Shown: piece after piece, positions 7,108-16,900 of the stretch | Position numbering within the stretch: the first letter of the stretch is position 1 | Layout of the letters: every line of letters begins with the position of its first letter | Assembly (NCBI GenBank): GCA_035495815.1 | Contig: DATJFH010000343.1 | Location: forward strand, 1 to 52,579 | Source: DATJFH01 sp035495815 | Lineage (GTDB): Bacteria; Acidobacteriota; Terriglobia; Bryobacterales; Bryobacteraceae | Direction of reading: 5' to 3' | Length of the DNA: 52,579 nucleotides | The notes under the pieces: model-generated | The model's database searches: none | The model's input: the letters and a program-made list of their open reading frames with translations, nothing else | What the model was told of the DNA's origin: nothing | Made by a program: the position numbers and the translations under genes

Positions 7108-8550
7108 ATGCGCGTCGGAATCGCCGGGCTGCTGCACGAATCGAATACCTTCCTGCCCCGTCCGACAGTTTACGAGGATTTCGCGTCCACCAGCCTGACG
7201 CGTGGCGCCGCCCTGATGGAGCGGTGGCGGGGCGCGAAACACGAGCTGGGCGGTTTCATCGAAGGCGCGCGCGAATTCGGATGGACGGCCGCTCCGGCGC
7301 TGGCCGCCTTTGCGGTTCCCAGCGGCGCGCTGACGGAAGAAGCGTTCGAGCGGCTCACCGGCGAATTGGCCGAAGCTATCCAGAGCGCCGGACCGGTCGA
7401 CGGCATGTTGCTGGGCTTGCACGGCGCCACGGTGGCGACCGGCTTCCCCGATGCCGACGGCGAAATTTTGCGCCGGGTGCGGGCCCTGCTGGGGCCGGAG
7501 GCGCCGATCGTCACCACGCTCGATCTGCACGCCAACATCTCTCCGGCTATGGCCGCGCATTCGACGGCGATCGTTGCGTATCGTTCCAATCCGCATCTGG
7601 ATCAGTGGGAGCGGGGCCTGGAAGCGGCCGCACTGCTCGACCGCATTCTGAAACAGGCAGTGCGCCCAACGCAGGCGCTGGAGTGTCCGCCGATGCTGAT
7701 CCGCATCTCCAGCCAGCACACGGCCGGGCAGCCCGCGCAGGCAATTTACGACGATGTCCGGGAAGCGCTCACCTGGCCCGGCATTCTGACGGCGAGCGCG
7801 GCCATGGGATTCTACTACGCCGATGTGGAGGAGATGGGCGCTTCCTTTCTGGCGGTGGCGGACGGAGATGCGGCTCTGGCGCGCCGGGCGGCGCGATGGC
7901 TGGCGAAGCGGGCGTGGGACCGGCGGCGCGAATTCGCGGCGTCCCTGCCGCAGCCGGCGGACGCGGTGCGGTACGCGGCGCAATCGGCCCGGACTCCCGT
8001 CGTGCTGATGGACGTGGGCGACAACGTAGGCGGAGGCAGTCCCGGCGATTCGAGGGTGCTGTTCGATGAGGCGCTGCGGCAGGGCGTGGATAATGCGCTA
8101 GTGATTCTGCACGACCCGGCGGGGGTGCAGGAGTGCGTCCGGGCGGGAGTGAGAAGCGCGGTGCGGATCGGCGGCCTGACGGGTACGGTTCGAACACTTT
8201 CGGACGGCATGTACGTCGAGACACAGGTCCGGCACGGCGGCTGGACGCAGAACGATCAGGGCGTAACTGCGGTGGTGGAAACGCCGCAGCGGCATACGAT
8301 CGTGCTGACCAGCCGCCGCATGGCGCCGATGAGTCTGGAACAGATCCTTAGCCTGGGGATCCACCCGGAGCGGAAGCGCATCCTGATCGTGAAAGGCGTG
8401 GTGGCCCCGCGGGCCGCGTATGAGCCGGTTGCCGGCGAGATCGTGCTGGTGGATACTCCGGGAGTAACGGCCGACGACCCGGGCGCGTTTGAATATCGGT
8501 CCCGCCGGCGTCCGCTGTATCCGCTGGAACCGGACGCGGAATACTGTTGA
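7108..8550 (+). CDS. M81 family metallopeptidase (MlrC / microcystinase C-like)
   Basis: A 480-residue zinc-dependent hydrolase of the MlrC family, named for linearised-microcystin breakdown but widespread in bacteria without microcystin; the real substrate is probably another small amide or peptide. Family motifs are clear: GIAGLLHESNTF (5-15, metal-binding His and Glu), TTLDLHANIS (about 135-144), YRSNPHLDQWERG (about 155-167) and MDVGDNVGGGSPGDS in the C-terminal domain (about 300). The length is usual. It has no signal peptide, so it acts in the cytoplasm. It begins 5 bases after the SIR2-like gene, so the two are probably co-transcribed, with no functional link visible. Confidence 0.9.
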   Translation: MRVGIAGLLHESNTFLPRPTVYEDFASTSLTRGAALMERWRGAKHELGGFIEGAREFGWTAAPALAAFAVPSGALTEEAFERLTGELAEAIQSAGPVDGMLLGLHGATVATGFPDADGEILRRVRALLGPEAPIVTTLDLHANISPAMAAHSTAIVAYRSNPHLDQWERGLEAAALLDRILKQAVRPTQALECPPMLIRISSQHTAGQPAQAIYDDVREALTWPGILTASAAMGFYYADVEEMGASFLAVADGDAALARRAARWLAKRAWDRRREFAASLPQPADAVRYAAQSARTPVVLMDVGDNVGGGSPGDSRVLFDEALRQGVDNALVILHDPAGVQECVRAGVRSAVRIGGLTGTVRTLSDGMYVETQVRHGGWTQNDQGVTAVVETPQRHTIVLTSRRMAPMSLEQILSLGIHPERKRILIVKGVVAPRAAYEPVAGEIVLVDTPGVTADDPGAFEYRSRRRPLYPLEPDAEYC

Positions 8551-8709
8551 GTGATTTTCCTCTGCCGGCGCGGCCGGAGCCCATCACAGTTATCGTATGA
8601 GCGTTGCCAGCCCGGTTGCGGAGAGGGGTTGATTGGGAGCCAGCGGATTGCATGGCGCGCCGGACAACGCTGGTCCTGGAGATGGTTCAGGTTATCAGTC
8701 TTCGCGTGT

Positions 8710-10806
8710 TCACGGTTCCGGAGCGAACGTCATCGCAAACACACTTCCGTTGTGGGTACCTGCGTAAACCGTGTCCGGGTTTCGCGGATCGATCAGCAGG
8801 ACTTGAACGTTCAGGTTCGTCAGCCCGGAGTTCGCGGCCACCCAATTTGTCCCGCCATCCGTGCTCCTAAATACTCCGGAGCCAGTCCCCGCGTACACCG
8901 TGCTGGAGTTTCGCGGATCGATCGCCAGCGCCGTTACATTATTCGGAAGCCCGGAGTTCACCGCCGTCCAGCTTGCTCCCCCATTGGTGGACTTGAATAG
9001 CAGGCCACTTTCAGCAATAACAGCCCTCGCGTATATCGTGCTCGGGTTTTGCCTATCAATCGCCAGGATTTCCGCATAGCGGAAACCAGTCAACCCGGCG
9101 CTAGTCCAGCTGCGCGGAAAGGCCGCCTCTCCTCCATTCGTGGTCTTGAATAGCGCGCTGCCAGTCAGAGAGTAACCAAAAACCCCCGCGTATACCGTGC
9201 CCGGATTTCGCGGGTCAATCGCCAGAGTGGTTACAGCGACGTTCTGATTCGGGAGGACAAAATTGGGGCTAACCGGGAAACCGGAGTTCACCCACCTCCA
9301 GCTTGCTCCACCATCCGTGGTCTTAATTACCCCATAGCCATTCCCGACGTATACGATGCTGGGATTTTGCGGGTCAATCGCCAGGCCACGTGTCAGATCG
9401 TAAAAGTTGCTCTCCTGGCCCCCCGTGTTCAGCCTGGTCCAGTTTACTCCTCCATCCGTGCTCTTGAAGACGCCGCCGCCCACCCAAAAACCGACGTCGG
9501 CTGAAGTAACTGCGTAGAGCGCGTATAGGGTGCTCGGAGTTTGCGGGTCAATCGCCAGGGTGCAAATATACACGTGGCCGTTGCCGTCGTTCGGCAGCCC
9601 GGCGTTCACCGCACTCCAGTTCGCTCCGTCGTTCGTGGTCTTGAATACTCCGACAGGAGTACCTGCGTACATCGTACCGGAGGTTTGCGGATCGATTCTC
9701 AGAACGGTAAGACCTCTCGGGGTGGTTGGTTCGGAGTACACAGCGGTCCAGCTTGCTCCTGCGTCCGCAGTCTTGAACACTCTGGTATCGCTCTCGATAG
9801 CATAAACGGTGTCCGGATTTCGGGGATCGATCGCCAGAGCGGAAATGACCAAGGGACCGCTGGTATCGGTGATCAGGCGGGATTTCACGGCGCTCCAGCT
9901 TATTCCGGCATCGGTGCTTTTGAAGGCCCCGGCAGAGGTACCCGCGTATACCTTGGTCGAATCTCGCGGATCAATCGCCACGGCGATAACACTGTCCGCC
10001 TGCCGTCCATAGCCAAAAAGGAGTTCATAGCCCACCACCGTCCACCTTGCTCCACCGTCAGTGGTTTTGTATAGCGCGGTGTCGAACCCAGCTGCATATA
10101 TCGTGTCCGGATTTTGGGGGTCAATCGCCAGAGCGGAGAAAGGGTGGCCGAGGTTGCCGATATCGCTCTCCAGCCCGGAATTCACCGCGCTCCAGCTTGC
10201 TCCGCCATCCGTGCTCTTGAACACACCACGAGTGCTTGCGTATATCGTGTCGGGGTCCTGTGGGTTGATCGCCAGGGCAATAACTCCGCCGTCCGGTAGC
10301 CCGGAGTTCGCGGCATTCCAGCTTTCTCCGCCATCCGTGGTCTTGAAAACTCCGCCGCCACGAAGAGCATTCCCGGCATAAATTGTAGTTGGGTTCTGCG
10401 GATCAATCGCCAGGGAGGTGATACCGTAGCGGCCCCCCGCGTCAACCGGCAGCCCGGAGTTCACCGGACTCCAGTTCGTTCCCCCGTCGGTGCTTTTGAA
10501 AACATTGCCGTCAAGAGTTACCGCGTAAAGGGTGCTTTGGGTTTGCGGATCGATCATCAGAGTCGCGATACAACATGGCGGCCCGGGGTCCAGCGCGCTC
10601 CAGCTTGCTCCGCTGTTCCCGCTCTTGAACAGGCGAGCGCCGGACGCGGCGTATACGGCGCCCGAGTTCTGCGGATCAATGGCGATGGCGGTGACAGTTC
10701 CGCCCTGCGGCCCCAGGCTGGTCCATACGTTGGCGCCCGCGCGGAGCGCGCCTGCGCCCAGCATGGCCCAGGCAGCCATTACCGGCAGAAGGACAAATCG
10801 CGTCAT
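8710..10806 (-). CDS. Exported BNR/sialidase-type beta-propeller repeat protein
   Basis: About 698 residues with a signal peptide (residues 1-25). The rest is roughly thirteen tandem units of 45-50 residues with the pattern ALAIDPQNPDTIYAGT...GVFKSTDGGASWSAVNSGL: Asp boxes (S-x-D-x-G-x-x-W) as in BNR/sialidase propellers and photosystem II stability-factor-like proteins. Such repeats form one or two beta-propellers; there is no catalytic domain, so a binding or structural surface role is likely, but the ligand is unknown. ATG 10806 is chosen because GGAGG lies nine bases upstream; the in-frame ATG eight codons earlier has no ribosome site. Two decayed fragments of the same repeat type lie upstream (10970-11236 and 13557-13720). 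Confidence 0.85.
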   Translation of the reverse strand: MTRFVLLPVMAAWAMLGAGALRAGANVWTSLGPQGGTVTAIAIDPQNSGAVYAASGARLFKSGNSGASWSALDPGPPCCIATLMIDPQTQSTLYAVTLDGNVFKSTDGGTNWSPVNSGLPVDAGGRYGITSLAIDPQNPTTIYAGNALRGGGVFKTTDGGESWNAANSGLPDGGVIALAINPQDPDTIYASTRGVFKSTDGGASWSAVNSGLESDIGNLGHPFSALAIDPQNPDTIYAAGFDTALYKTTDGGARWTVVGYELLFGYGRQADSVIAVAIDPRDSTKVYAGTSAGAFKSTDAGISWSAVKSRLITDTSGPLVISALAIDPRNPDTVYAIESDTRVFKTADAGASWTAVYSEPTTPRGLTVLRIDPQTSGTMYAGTPVGVFKTTNDGANWSAVNAGLPNDGNGHVYICTLAIDPQTPSTLYALYAVTSADVGFWVGGGVFKSTDGGVNWTRLNTGGQESNFYDLTRGLAIDPQNPSIVYVGNGYGVIKTTDGGASWRWVNSGFPVSPNFVLPNQNVAVTTLAIDPRNPGTVYAGVFGYSLTGSALFKTTNGGEAAFPRSWTSAGLTGFRYAEILAIDRQNPSTIYARAVIAESGLLFKSTNGGASWTAVNSGLPNNVTALAIDPRNSSTVYAGTGSGVFRSTDGGTNWVAANSGLTNLNVQVLLIDPRNPDTVYAGTHNGSVFAMTFAPEP

Positions 10807-10969
10807 ATCGCATTTCCTCCAGTCGTGCATCCATCAGCAGTTCGCAAATCTCTTCCCGGTTCGGCCTCGTCTGCCTGGTTGCCGGCCGGGCGCAGCCGCA
10901 TAGAGTGTTCGCATTGGGCCCGACTTTCATCCACTGATCGACTTCGGCGCAACCCATTATCGCCACCAA

Positions 10970-11236
10970 AATAAACCGTCGCCGGGTTCCCGGGGGTTGA
11001 TCGCCACGGCATAGATACCGGCTGGAAACACTTTCCGCCAGTTTATTCCTTCGTCGACGCTCGTTCCAAAGGCCCCCAAACAGGTCGTGCTATTGCCGCA
11101 TACATTGTACTCGGGGTTTGCGGTCAGTGATCAAGGCATAGACAGCAAATCCGTTCAGGCCCGCGTCATTCCAGCTCGCGTCTCCATCTTTACTCTTGAA
11201 CAAGTGACGCTGGAATTCTGGAGATCCACAGCCAGT
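10970..11236 (-). pseudogene. Decayed BNR-repeat fragment
   Basis: Read on the minus strand in changing frames, this stretch encodes pieces of the same repeat as the neighbouring BNR gene: LFKSKDGDASWNDAGLNG with AVYALITD, then after a frame change TMYAAI, then WRKVFPAGIYAVAINP and PATVYFGGDNG. The frame is broken at least twice and there is no start codon or signal peptide. Its 5' end begins inside the FKSxDG motif. Confidence 0.6.
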
Positions 11237-11296
11237 TGCCATGGTTCAGGGAGTCAAGGACGGGTTGTACAACCTTTCCGCTCCGTCGGAAGGAAA

Positions 11297-11494
11297 GGTA
11301 TCATCAGAAACGATGGCGCCCGCGCAGGACAACACATCAAGCAACTGGACGAGACAACGGTGTTCCAGGTTTTCTATCCGGCCGACGAGTATCACCCGGA
11401 CGACGTCAGGCGGAATCCGGACGATCCCTACGTGATGATCTACGCCATCCCGAGGAAGACCCGGGCCCAGTTCGCGGGGCTGGTCAAGAAGTAG
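11297..11494 (+). pseudogene. Gene fragment of unknown family
   Basis: The last 60 or so codons of a plus-strand frame look like real protein: IRNDGARAGQHIKQLDE, then VFQVFYPADEYHPDD, then NPDDPYVMIYAIP, ending LVKK. Upstream the same frame runs into the BNR remnant, which is coding on the opposite strand, so the true 5' part is missing. I do not recognise the family. It could be the 3' end of a gene truncated by the rearrangement that disrupted the BNR gene. It ends 30 bases before the DUF1537 kinase gene. Confidence 0.4.
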
Positions 11495-11524
11495 CCGGCC
11501 AGCCGGCGGCATTGGTTCGGACAA

Positions 11525-12571
11525 ATGTGCGTTCTGGCTCTCGCTGACGATATGACTGGCGCGCTGGAGGTGGGCGCGAAGTTCAGCGAGGCCGGCATTC
11601 CCGCGGTCGTATTCACGAAGCCCGCCGCGGCGAACTCGGCCTCTGTGGTGGTCTACGATACGGAAACCCGGCACTCCAGCCCGGAGGCCGCAGCGGCGGA
11701 CGTCGAGCGCTTCGTCCTGAGCGCGGCCGTTCGTCCGCGGCTCGTCTACAAGAAAACGGATTCCACTTTGCGCGGTAACATCTCCGCCGAATTGGAGGCG
11801 TTGGCCCGCATCTATCCGGATTGGCGGATCGGCTACGCTCCCGCCTATCCAGCGTTAGGGCGCACGGTCAAAGATGGCGTACTGTACGTGGACGGCCTTG
11901 CGGTTGGGCAGACTGCATTCGCGCTGGATGCGCTGAATCCCATCCGCTCCAGCTCGGTCGCGGCGATCCTGCATCCTTCGTTGAGCTGTACCATTTTCGA
12001 CGGGGAAACCGACGAGCACCTGCGAGAAGCCGCGTCCGCGATTCTCGCCGATCCTTCGATGCGGATCGCCGCGGGCCCGGCCGGGCTGGCCGGAATGATT
12101 TCGGAGCAGATCGATCTGCCCCGCGGCGCTCCGCCTTCCCTGCCACGCGTTCGAACCTGCCTGGTGATCAGTGGCAGCCGGCACGAGCGCTCGGCAATTC
12201 AGATGCGGCATGCTGAAACGGCCGGTTGGAGAATTATTGGGAGAGAGCATCCACCAGGCTCGGACCCTTCGCGAGTGGCGGAGGAAAACGGCAAGTACGT
12301 CGTGGAGCAGGCCGCCTCGGAGAATCCGGACGCCGTGTTTGTGATCGGCGGCGATACGGCTTTTGCCGTGGCCACCGCGCTTGGGCGTCCGCCCATGCTG
12401 TCCATTGGCGAGGTGGTTCCCGGGGTTCCGGTCACTCGTATCGAAGCCGCCGGCATACAAACGTTTCTGCCGGAGAGGACGCGCGATTTGTTATTGATCA
12501 CCAAGGCGGGTGGCTTCGGCGATCCCGATTTGTTTCACCGCGTTCGGCGACAATTGGAGACTGATGCGTAA
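11525..12571 (+). CDS. Four-carbon acid sugar kinase (DUF1537 family, OtnK/DtnK-like)
   Basis: An ATP-dependent kinase that phosphorylates four-carbon sugar acids such as D-threonate or D-erythronate at C4. The N-terminal domain starts LALADDMTGALEVGAKF (ADDxTGA, sugar-acid binding) and has YKKTDSTLRGN at about 79-89; the C-terminal nucleotide-binding part has CLVISGSRHERSAIQ, VFVIGGDTAFAVATAL and ITKAGGFGD. At 348 residues it is shorter than the usual 400-430, with compact linkers but all motifs present. The downstream pdxA-family gene starts inside its last codons (8-base overlap), the gene order of the DtnK-PdxA2 pathway. No regulator or transporter is adjacent. D-threonate versus D-erythronate cannot be decided from sequence alone. 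Confidence 0.88.
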   Translation: MCVLALADDMTGALEVGAKFSEAGIPAVVFTKPAAANSASVVVYDTETRHSSPEAAAADVERFVLSAAVRPRLVYKKTDSTLRGNISAELEALARIYPDWRIGYAPAYPALGRTVKDGVLYVDGLAVGQTAFALDALNPIRSSSVAAILHPSLSCTIFDGETDEHLREAASAILADPSMRIAAGPAGLAGMISEQIDLPRGAPPSLPRVRTCLVISGSRHERSAIQMRHAETAGWRIIGREHPPGSDPSRVAEENGKYVVEQAASENPDAVFVIGGDTAFAVATALGRPPMLSIGEVVPGVPVTRIEAAGIQTFLPERTRDLLLITKAGGFGDPDLFHRVRRQLETDA

Positions 12572-13547
12572 TCAACCGATCTACGGAATCACGATGGGCG
12601 ACGCGAGCGGCGTGGGTCCCGAGATCCTGCTCAAAGCTTTTGCAAAAGGAGAGATCCTCCCGCGTATTGCCGCCTATGGCGATCTGGAGGCGCTACGGTT
12701 CTATAACGAACACCTCGGATACGGCGTCGAGTTGCGGCGGATCGGGAGCCCGGCGGAATACGAGCCAGGCCCGCTGAACGTCCTGGACCACGGGATTCTG
12801 CGGGCAGGCGGCATCACGCCTGGAAACCTGAACCGGGAATCCGGGCGGGCGGCGCGGGAGTACGTGGTTTCAGCCACGCGCGCGGCGCTGGCGGGTGAGA
12901 TCGCCGGCATCGTCACGCTGCCCATGAACAAGCAGGCGACTTGTCTGTCCGATCCCGGATTCACCGGTCATACCGAGCTGATCGGCGATCTGTGCGGAGT
13001 GAAGGACGTGACCATCATGCTCGCCTCCGACGACTTGATCGTGACGCACGTGAGCACGCACATGTCGCTCCTGAACGCGATCCGGAGCGCAAAGACGCCG
13101 CGGATTCAGACCATCATTCAACTCACCGTGGATGCGGTTCGCAAGCTCATACCCAACCCGCGAATCGCCATCGCGGGGCTGAATCCTCATGCGGGAGAGA
13201 ACGGTCTGTTCGGAGACGAGGAGATCCAGGAGATCATGCCGGCGGTTGCCTGGGCTCAACAGCAGGGATTTCCAGTCGAGGGGCCTTTTCCCCCCGATAC
13301 CCTTTTCTATCTGGCGGTGCGGCGGAAGAAGTTCGATGCGATTGTGTGCATGTATCACGATCAGGGCCACATCCCATCGAAGCTGCTCGACTTCGAAGGA
13401 GGCGTGAATGTCGCTCTGGGGCTGCCCATCGTCCGCACATCGGTCGATCACGGTACGGCGTTCGATATCGCGGGCAAGGGTATCGCTTCGACGCACAGTC
13501 TGATTCGCGCCATCGAGTTCGCTCAAAAGTTGGCGCATCCCGCTTGA
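12564..13547 (+). CDS. pdxA2: 4-phosphate-acid dehydrogenase of the PdxA family (PdxA2-like)
   Basis: An NAD- and metal-dependent oxidative decarboxylase, 327 residues. Next to a DUF1537 kinase it most likely oxidises D-threonate (or D-erythronate) 4-phosphate to dihydroxyacetone phosphate and CO2, rather than serving pyridoxal phosphate synthesis as classical PdxA does. Visible motifs: GITMGDASGVGPEI at the start, substrate His136 in GFTGHTEL, metal-type histidines His166, His209 (GLNPHAGE) and His265 (YHDQGHIP), and SVDHGTAFDIAGKG near the end. ATG 12564 is chosen because it begins the conserved N-terminus and overlaps the kinase stop; a longer in-frame start adds unrelated residues translated from inside the kinase gene. 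The PdxA2 role comes from context. Confidence 0.85.
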   Translation: MRNQPIYGITMGDASGVGPEILLKAFAKGEILPRIAAYGDLEALRFYNEHLGYGVELRRIGSPAEYEPGPLNVLDHGILRAGGITPGNLNRESGRAAREYVVSATRAALAGEIAGIVTLPMNKQATCLSDPGFTGHTELIGDLCGVKDVTIMLASDDLIVTHVSTHMSLLNAIRSAKTPRIQTIIQLTVDAVRKLIPNPRIAIAGLNPHAGENGLFGDEEIQEIMPAVAWAQQQGFPVEGPFPPDTLFYLAVRRKKFDAIVCMYHDQGHIPSKLLDFEGGVNVALGLPIVRTSVDHGTAFDIAGKGIASTHSLIRAIEFAQKLAHPA

Positions 13548-13556
13548 CGCGCCGAC

Positions 13557-13720
13557 TTAATCGATCGCTTTGAAGATGCCAGTCGAGGTGACGGCATAAA
13601 GCGCATTCGAGGAAACCGCCGGGAGGCGCACATCGAGGTTGGTCAGACCTTGGCCGCGTCCGGACGTCGCCACGTACAGAGTGTTGAGATTGCCGGGAGC
13701 AAAGGCGATGGTGGTTCCAG
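13557..13720 (-). pseudogene. Second decayed BNR-repeat fragment
   Basis: The minus strand reads TTIAFAPGNLNTLYVATSG and then ALYAVTSTGIFKAID before a stop codon, matching the xLYAxTxxGxFKSTD repeat of the BNR gene at 8710-10806. No plausible start or signal peptide precedes it. It breaks off inside the same FK-S/A-x-D motif where the fragment at 10970-11236 begins, so the two may be halves of one gene. Confidence 0.5.
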
Positions 13721-13955
13721 TGCGGCATCCCCACCGTGACAGGCAGCCACAATTTGACGAACCGTCTCTCCCCAGTTCATTCAGGCTCATCATCAGAAAA
13801 CGCCGACACGGGCGAAAGCGCGGGGACGCTGGACGTTCCGGGCTGAAGCACTGTTTCAATGACATCTTCGCTCCCGAAGGTGCGGCAATATTAAGCCGGG
13901 TCGAGATGAGGAACCGTACACCGTTTGGGGATACAGATTGCGATATAGAGCAGCG
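13721..13955 (+). other. Stretch with no recognisable gene
   Basis: Between the BNR fragment and the 3' end of the kinase-TPR gene I see no frame with protein-like composition, no strong hairpin with a T run and no repeat. It is probably decayed sequence. Confidence 0.4.
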
Positions 13956-16900
13956 TCAACCGCCGGCGTGTGTGTTCGCTCCTCCCGCGGCCTGGGCGCG
14001 CGCCGCCACGTCGGCCAGCGCTTTCTGGCAGATCGCAATTCCCTGCGCCGCCGAGGAGTGCCCGAACTGCTGCGCCCTCTCGAAGCACTCCAGCGCTTCG
14101 CGGAAGCGATTGAAGCGCCCGCCTAATGTCCGGCCTTTATTAAACCAAGCTCCCGCAAATCGGGGTGAAATCGCGAGGACCTTGTCATAGCTGGCGAGTT
14201 CCTCTTCCAGGCGGCCCAACTTGCCCAAGACCACGGCCCTGCCAAACCATGTCTCGGCCGAACCGGGAGCGATCGCCAGGGCCCTGTCAAAGCAGTCCAA
14301 GGCTTCAGCCGGCTTGCCTTGCGCATCGAGTTCCGCGCCCTTGCCGTGCCAGGCTGCGGCATCCGGACTGGCCCCGCTCCCGGACGCCGCCTCCTTGCGG
14401 AGCTCTGCATTGCAAACGTCGATGGCTTGCGCAGCCCCGGCATGACCCAACTGCCGCGCTTTCTCGAAGCACGCCAGCGCTTCACCAAAGCGCTTGAACA
14501 GGGACACCAGCGTGACACCTTTGCTGTACCACGCCAGGGCGAAATCCGGAGAGATCGTGTGAGCTCGCTCGAAACCGGCGAGCGCCTCCTCTTCGCGACC
14601 CAGCTTTCCCAGAGCGACCGCCTTGCCGTACCAGGTCGCGGCGGAATTCGGACTGATTGCCAGAGCGCGTTCGAAGCAAGTCAGCGCTTCGGCCGGACGA
14701 CCCTGCTCCGCCAATTCCGCGCCCTTGTCGTGCCAGGCGCCGGGATCCATGTTTCCCTCCGCCGCTTCCGGCCGTGCCAGTCCAGCATCCTTCGCCAGCG
14801 CTTCCCGGCACATGGCCGCGGCATTAGCCGCCTTGGGATGACCCAAATTCTGCGCCCTTTCGAAGCATTCCAGCGCTTCACGGAAGCGTTCCGCGTTTCC
14901 GAGCGTCGCTCCCTTGCTGAACCATGCCGATGCGGACCGCGGATTGAGGCTCAGCAGATGATCGTACGCCGCGAGAGACTCGTCAAAGCGACTCAGGTCC
15001 GCCAGCAGATTGGCTTTACCCAGCCATGCTTCTTCCATGCGGGGATCGAGTCCCACGGCCCGGTCGTGACAGGCGAGAGCTTCCTCCAGCTTCTTCAATT
15101 GTTTTGCTTTCACACCGCGGTTATGCCAAGCCAACGCGCTGTTCGGGTCGGCAGTAACCGCCGCCACGTAACTGGCGTAAGACTCCTGGCCGCGCCCCAG
15201 CGCTTCCAGAGCATCGCCCATTTTCATCCACGCGTCCACATCGCGTGAGTTGAGCTTCAGCGACTGATCATAAGCGTCCACGGCCTCATCCAGCCGGCCC
15301 AATTTCTGCAGCGATACGGCCTTGTTGTACCAGTCGTCGGCGCGGCCGGGATTGATCTTCAGTGCGCGCTCATAGCAGGCCAGCGCGTCGGCCGGCCTCT
15401 GCCGCGCGATAAACACATTGCCTTTGCCCGACCATGCCGGCGCGAAGCCCTGGTCTAAGGCCAAAGCTTTGTCGTAACTTGCCAGAGCTTCGTCATCTCT
15501 CTTCAAATCCGACAACACGTTGGCCTGGTTGTACCAGACTTCCAGCAGGTCCGCGTTGATTTCCAGAGCCCGCACCTGGCAGGCAAGCGCTTCCTCGAGC
15601 CGGCCCAGTTTCCGCAACTGGTTGCCCTTATTTGCCAGTGCCGCGGCAAAACGCGGGTGAAGGCGCATCGCCTTATCGAAGCAGGCGAGCGATTCTTCGT
15701 TGCGCCCCAGGTGGTCCAAGGCCACTCCCTTGCTGGACCACGCCATGACGTTGTGCGGGTTAAGCGCGATGGCCTTTTCGAGACAAGCCAAAGCCTCCGG
15801 CGCCTGCGCCAACATATCGTGGGTCGCGCCCTTGTTATGCCAAGCCAGATCCAGCTCCGGATCACTGGCCACTGCCTGAGCGTAGCAGGCCAGCGCCTCC
15901 TCCAGCCGTCCTGAATCCCGAATCACGTTCCCCTTGTTCGACCAGGCTTCGGCGAAGTGCGGGTTTATCTGAAGCGCCCGGTCATAGCAGCTCAGGGCCC
16001 TGTCGCGCAATCCGAGCGCCGCAAGGGAAACGCCCTTATTGAGCCATTGCGAAGCATTCAGTTCCACCCCGCCAATCGGACGAGGCGCCGCGCGGCCTGT
16101 CAAATGCTCATAGGCCGCCGCCAGCGGCTCCCGCACCTCAATGAAATCCCGCCACCGCGCCGCAGGCTGCTTGGCCAAACAGCGCTCGACGACCCCGCGT
16201 ACCGCCGGCGGTCCGGCCTGCAGCGGCGGCGCCGGCTGGTATCTGTGCAGCTGTTCGAAGTCGTCCCAAGTCTGGCCGGAAAAGGGGAGGTGTCCGGAAA
16301 ACATCTGGTAGAGCATCACGCCGAACGAGTAGATATCCGCATGCGCTCCCACGTGCTTGGAGTCCACGAACTGTTCGGGCGCCATGTGCGTGCACGTGCC
16401 GGCCGCGGCGCCGGTCCGGCTGAAAGAAGGTGTCCCGGGACTTGCGGCGCATTTGCCGAACAGCCGTCCGAGTACGCCCGTTTCTTCCTTGCCCCCGCCG
16501 GGATCGTCAAAGACCTTGGCCAGACCGAAGTCGGTTATTTTGAGCGTTTCATTCTCGGTTACCAGACAATTCTGCGGCTTGATGTCCCGGTGCGCCTCGA
16601 TGCCCTTGGAGCGGGCATGGATCATGCCGTCGCAAAAAGCGATGGCGAAGTGCAATGCCCGTCGTGAATCTTCGGTCAACCGCGGGCCGATCCAAGCGCT
16701 CAGGTCTCCTCCGCTGACGTACTCCAGGAACAGAACCGGTTTCCCCTCGATTTCCTGGACGAACAGCGCCTGTGCGATGTTCGGATGCGCGTCCAACTGG
16801 ACCCACGCGAGCGCTTCCCGTTTGAACATGGGCGCAATTGCAGGATTACGGGCAAACACGGCGTCCTGAAAAGTCTTGGCCGCCAGGACCTCATTCCATT

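Noticed and set aside
8710..10806. Regular DNA repeats of about 150 bases resembling a repeat array or CRISPR
   Set aside because: The period follows the 45-50-residue BNR repeats of one continuous protein; repeats are diverged and there are no short identical direct repeats with spacers.
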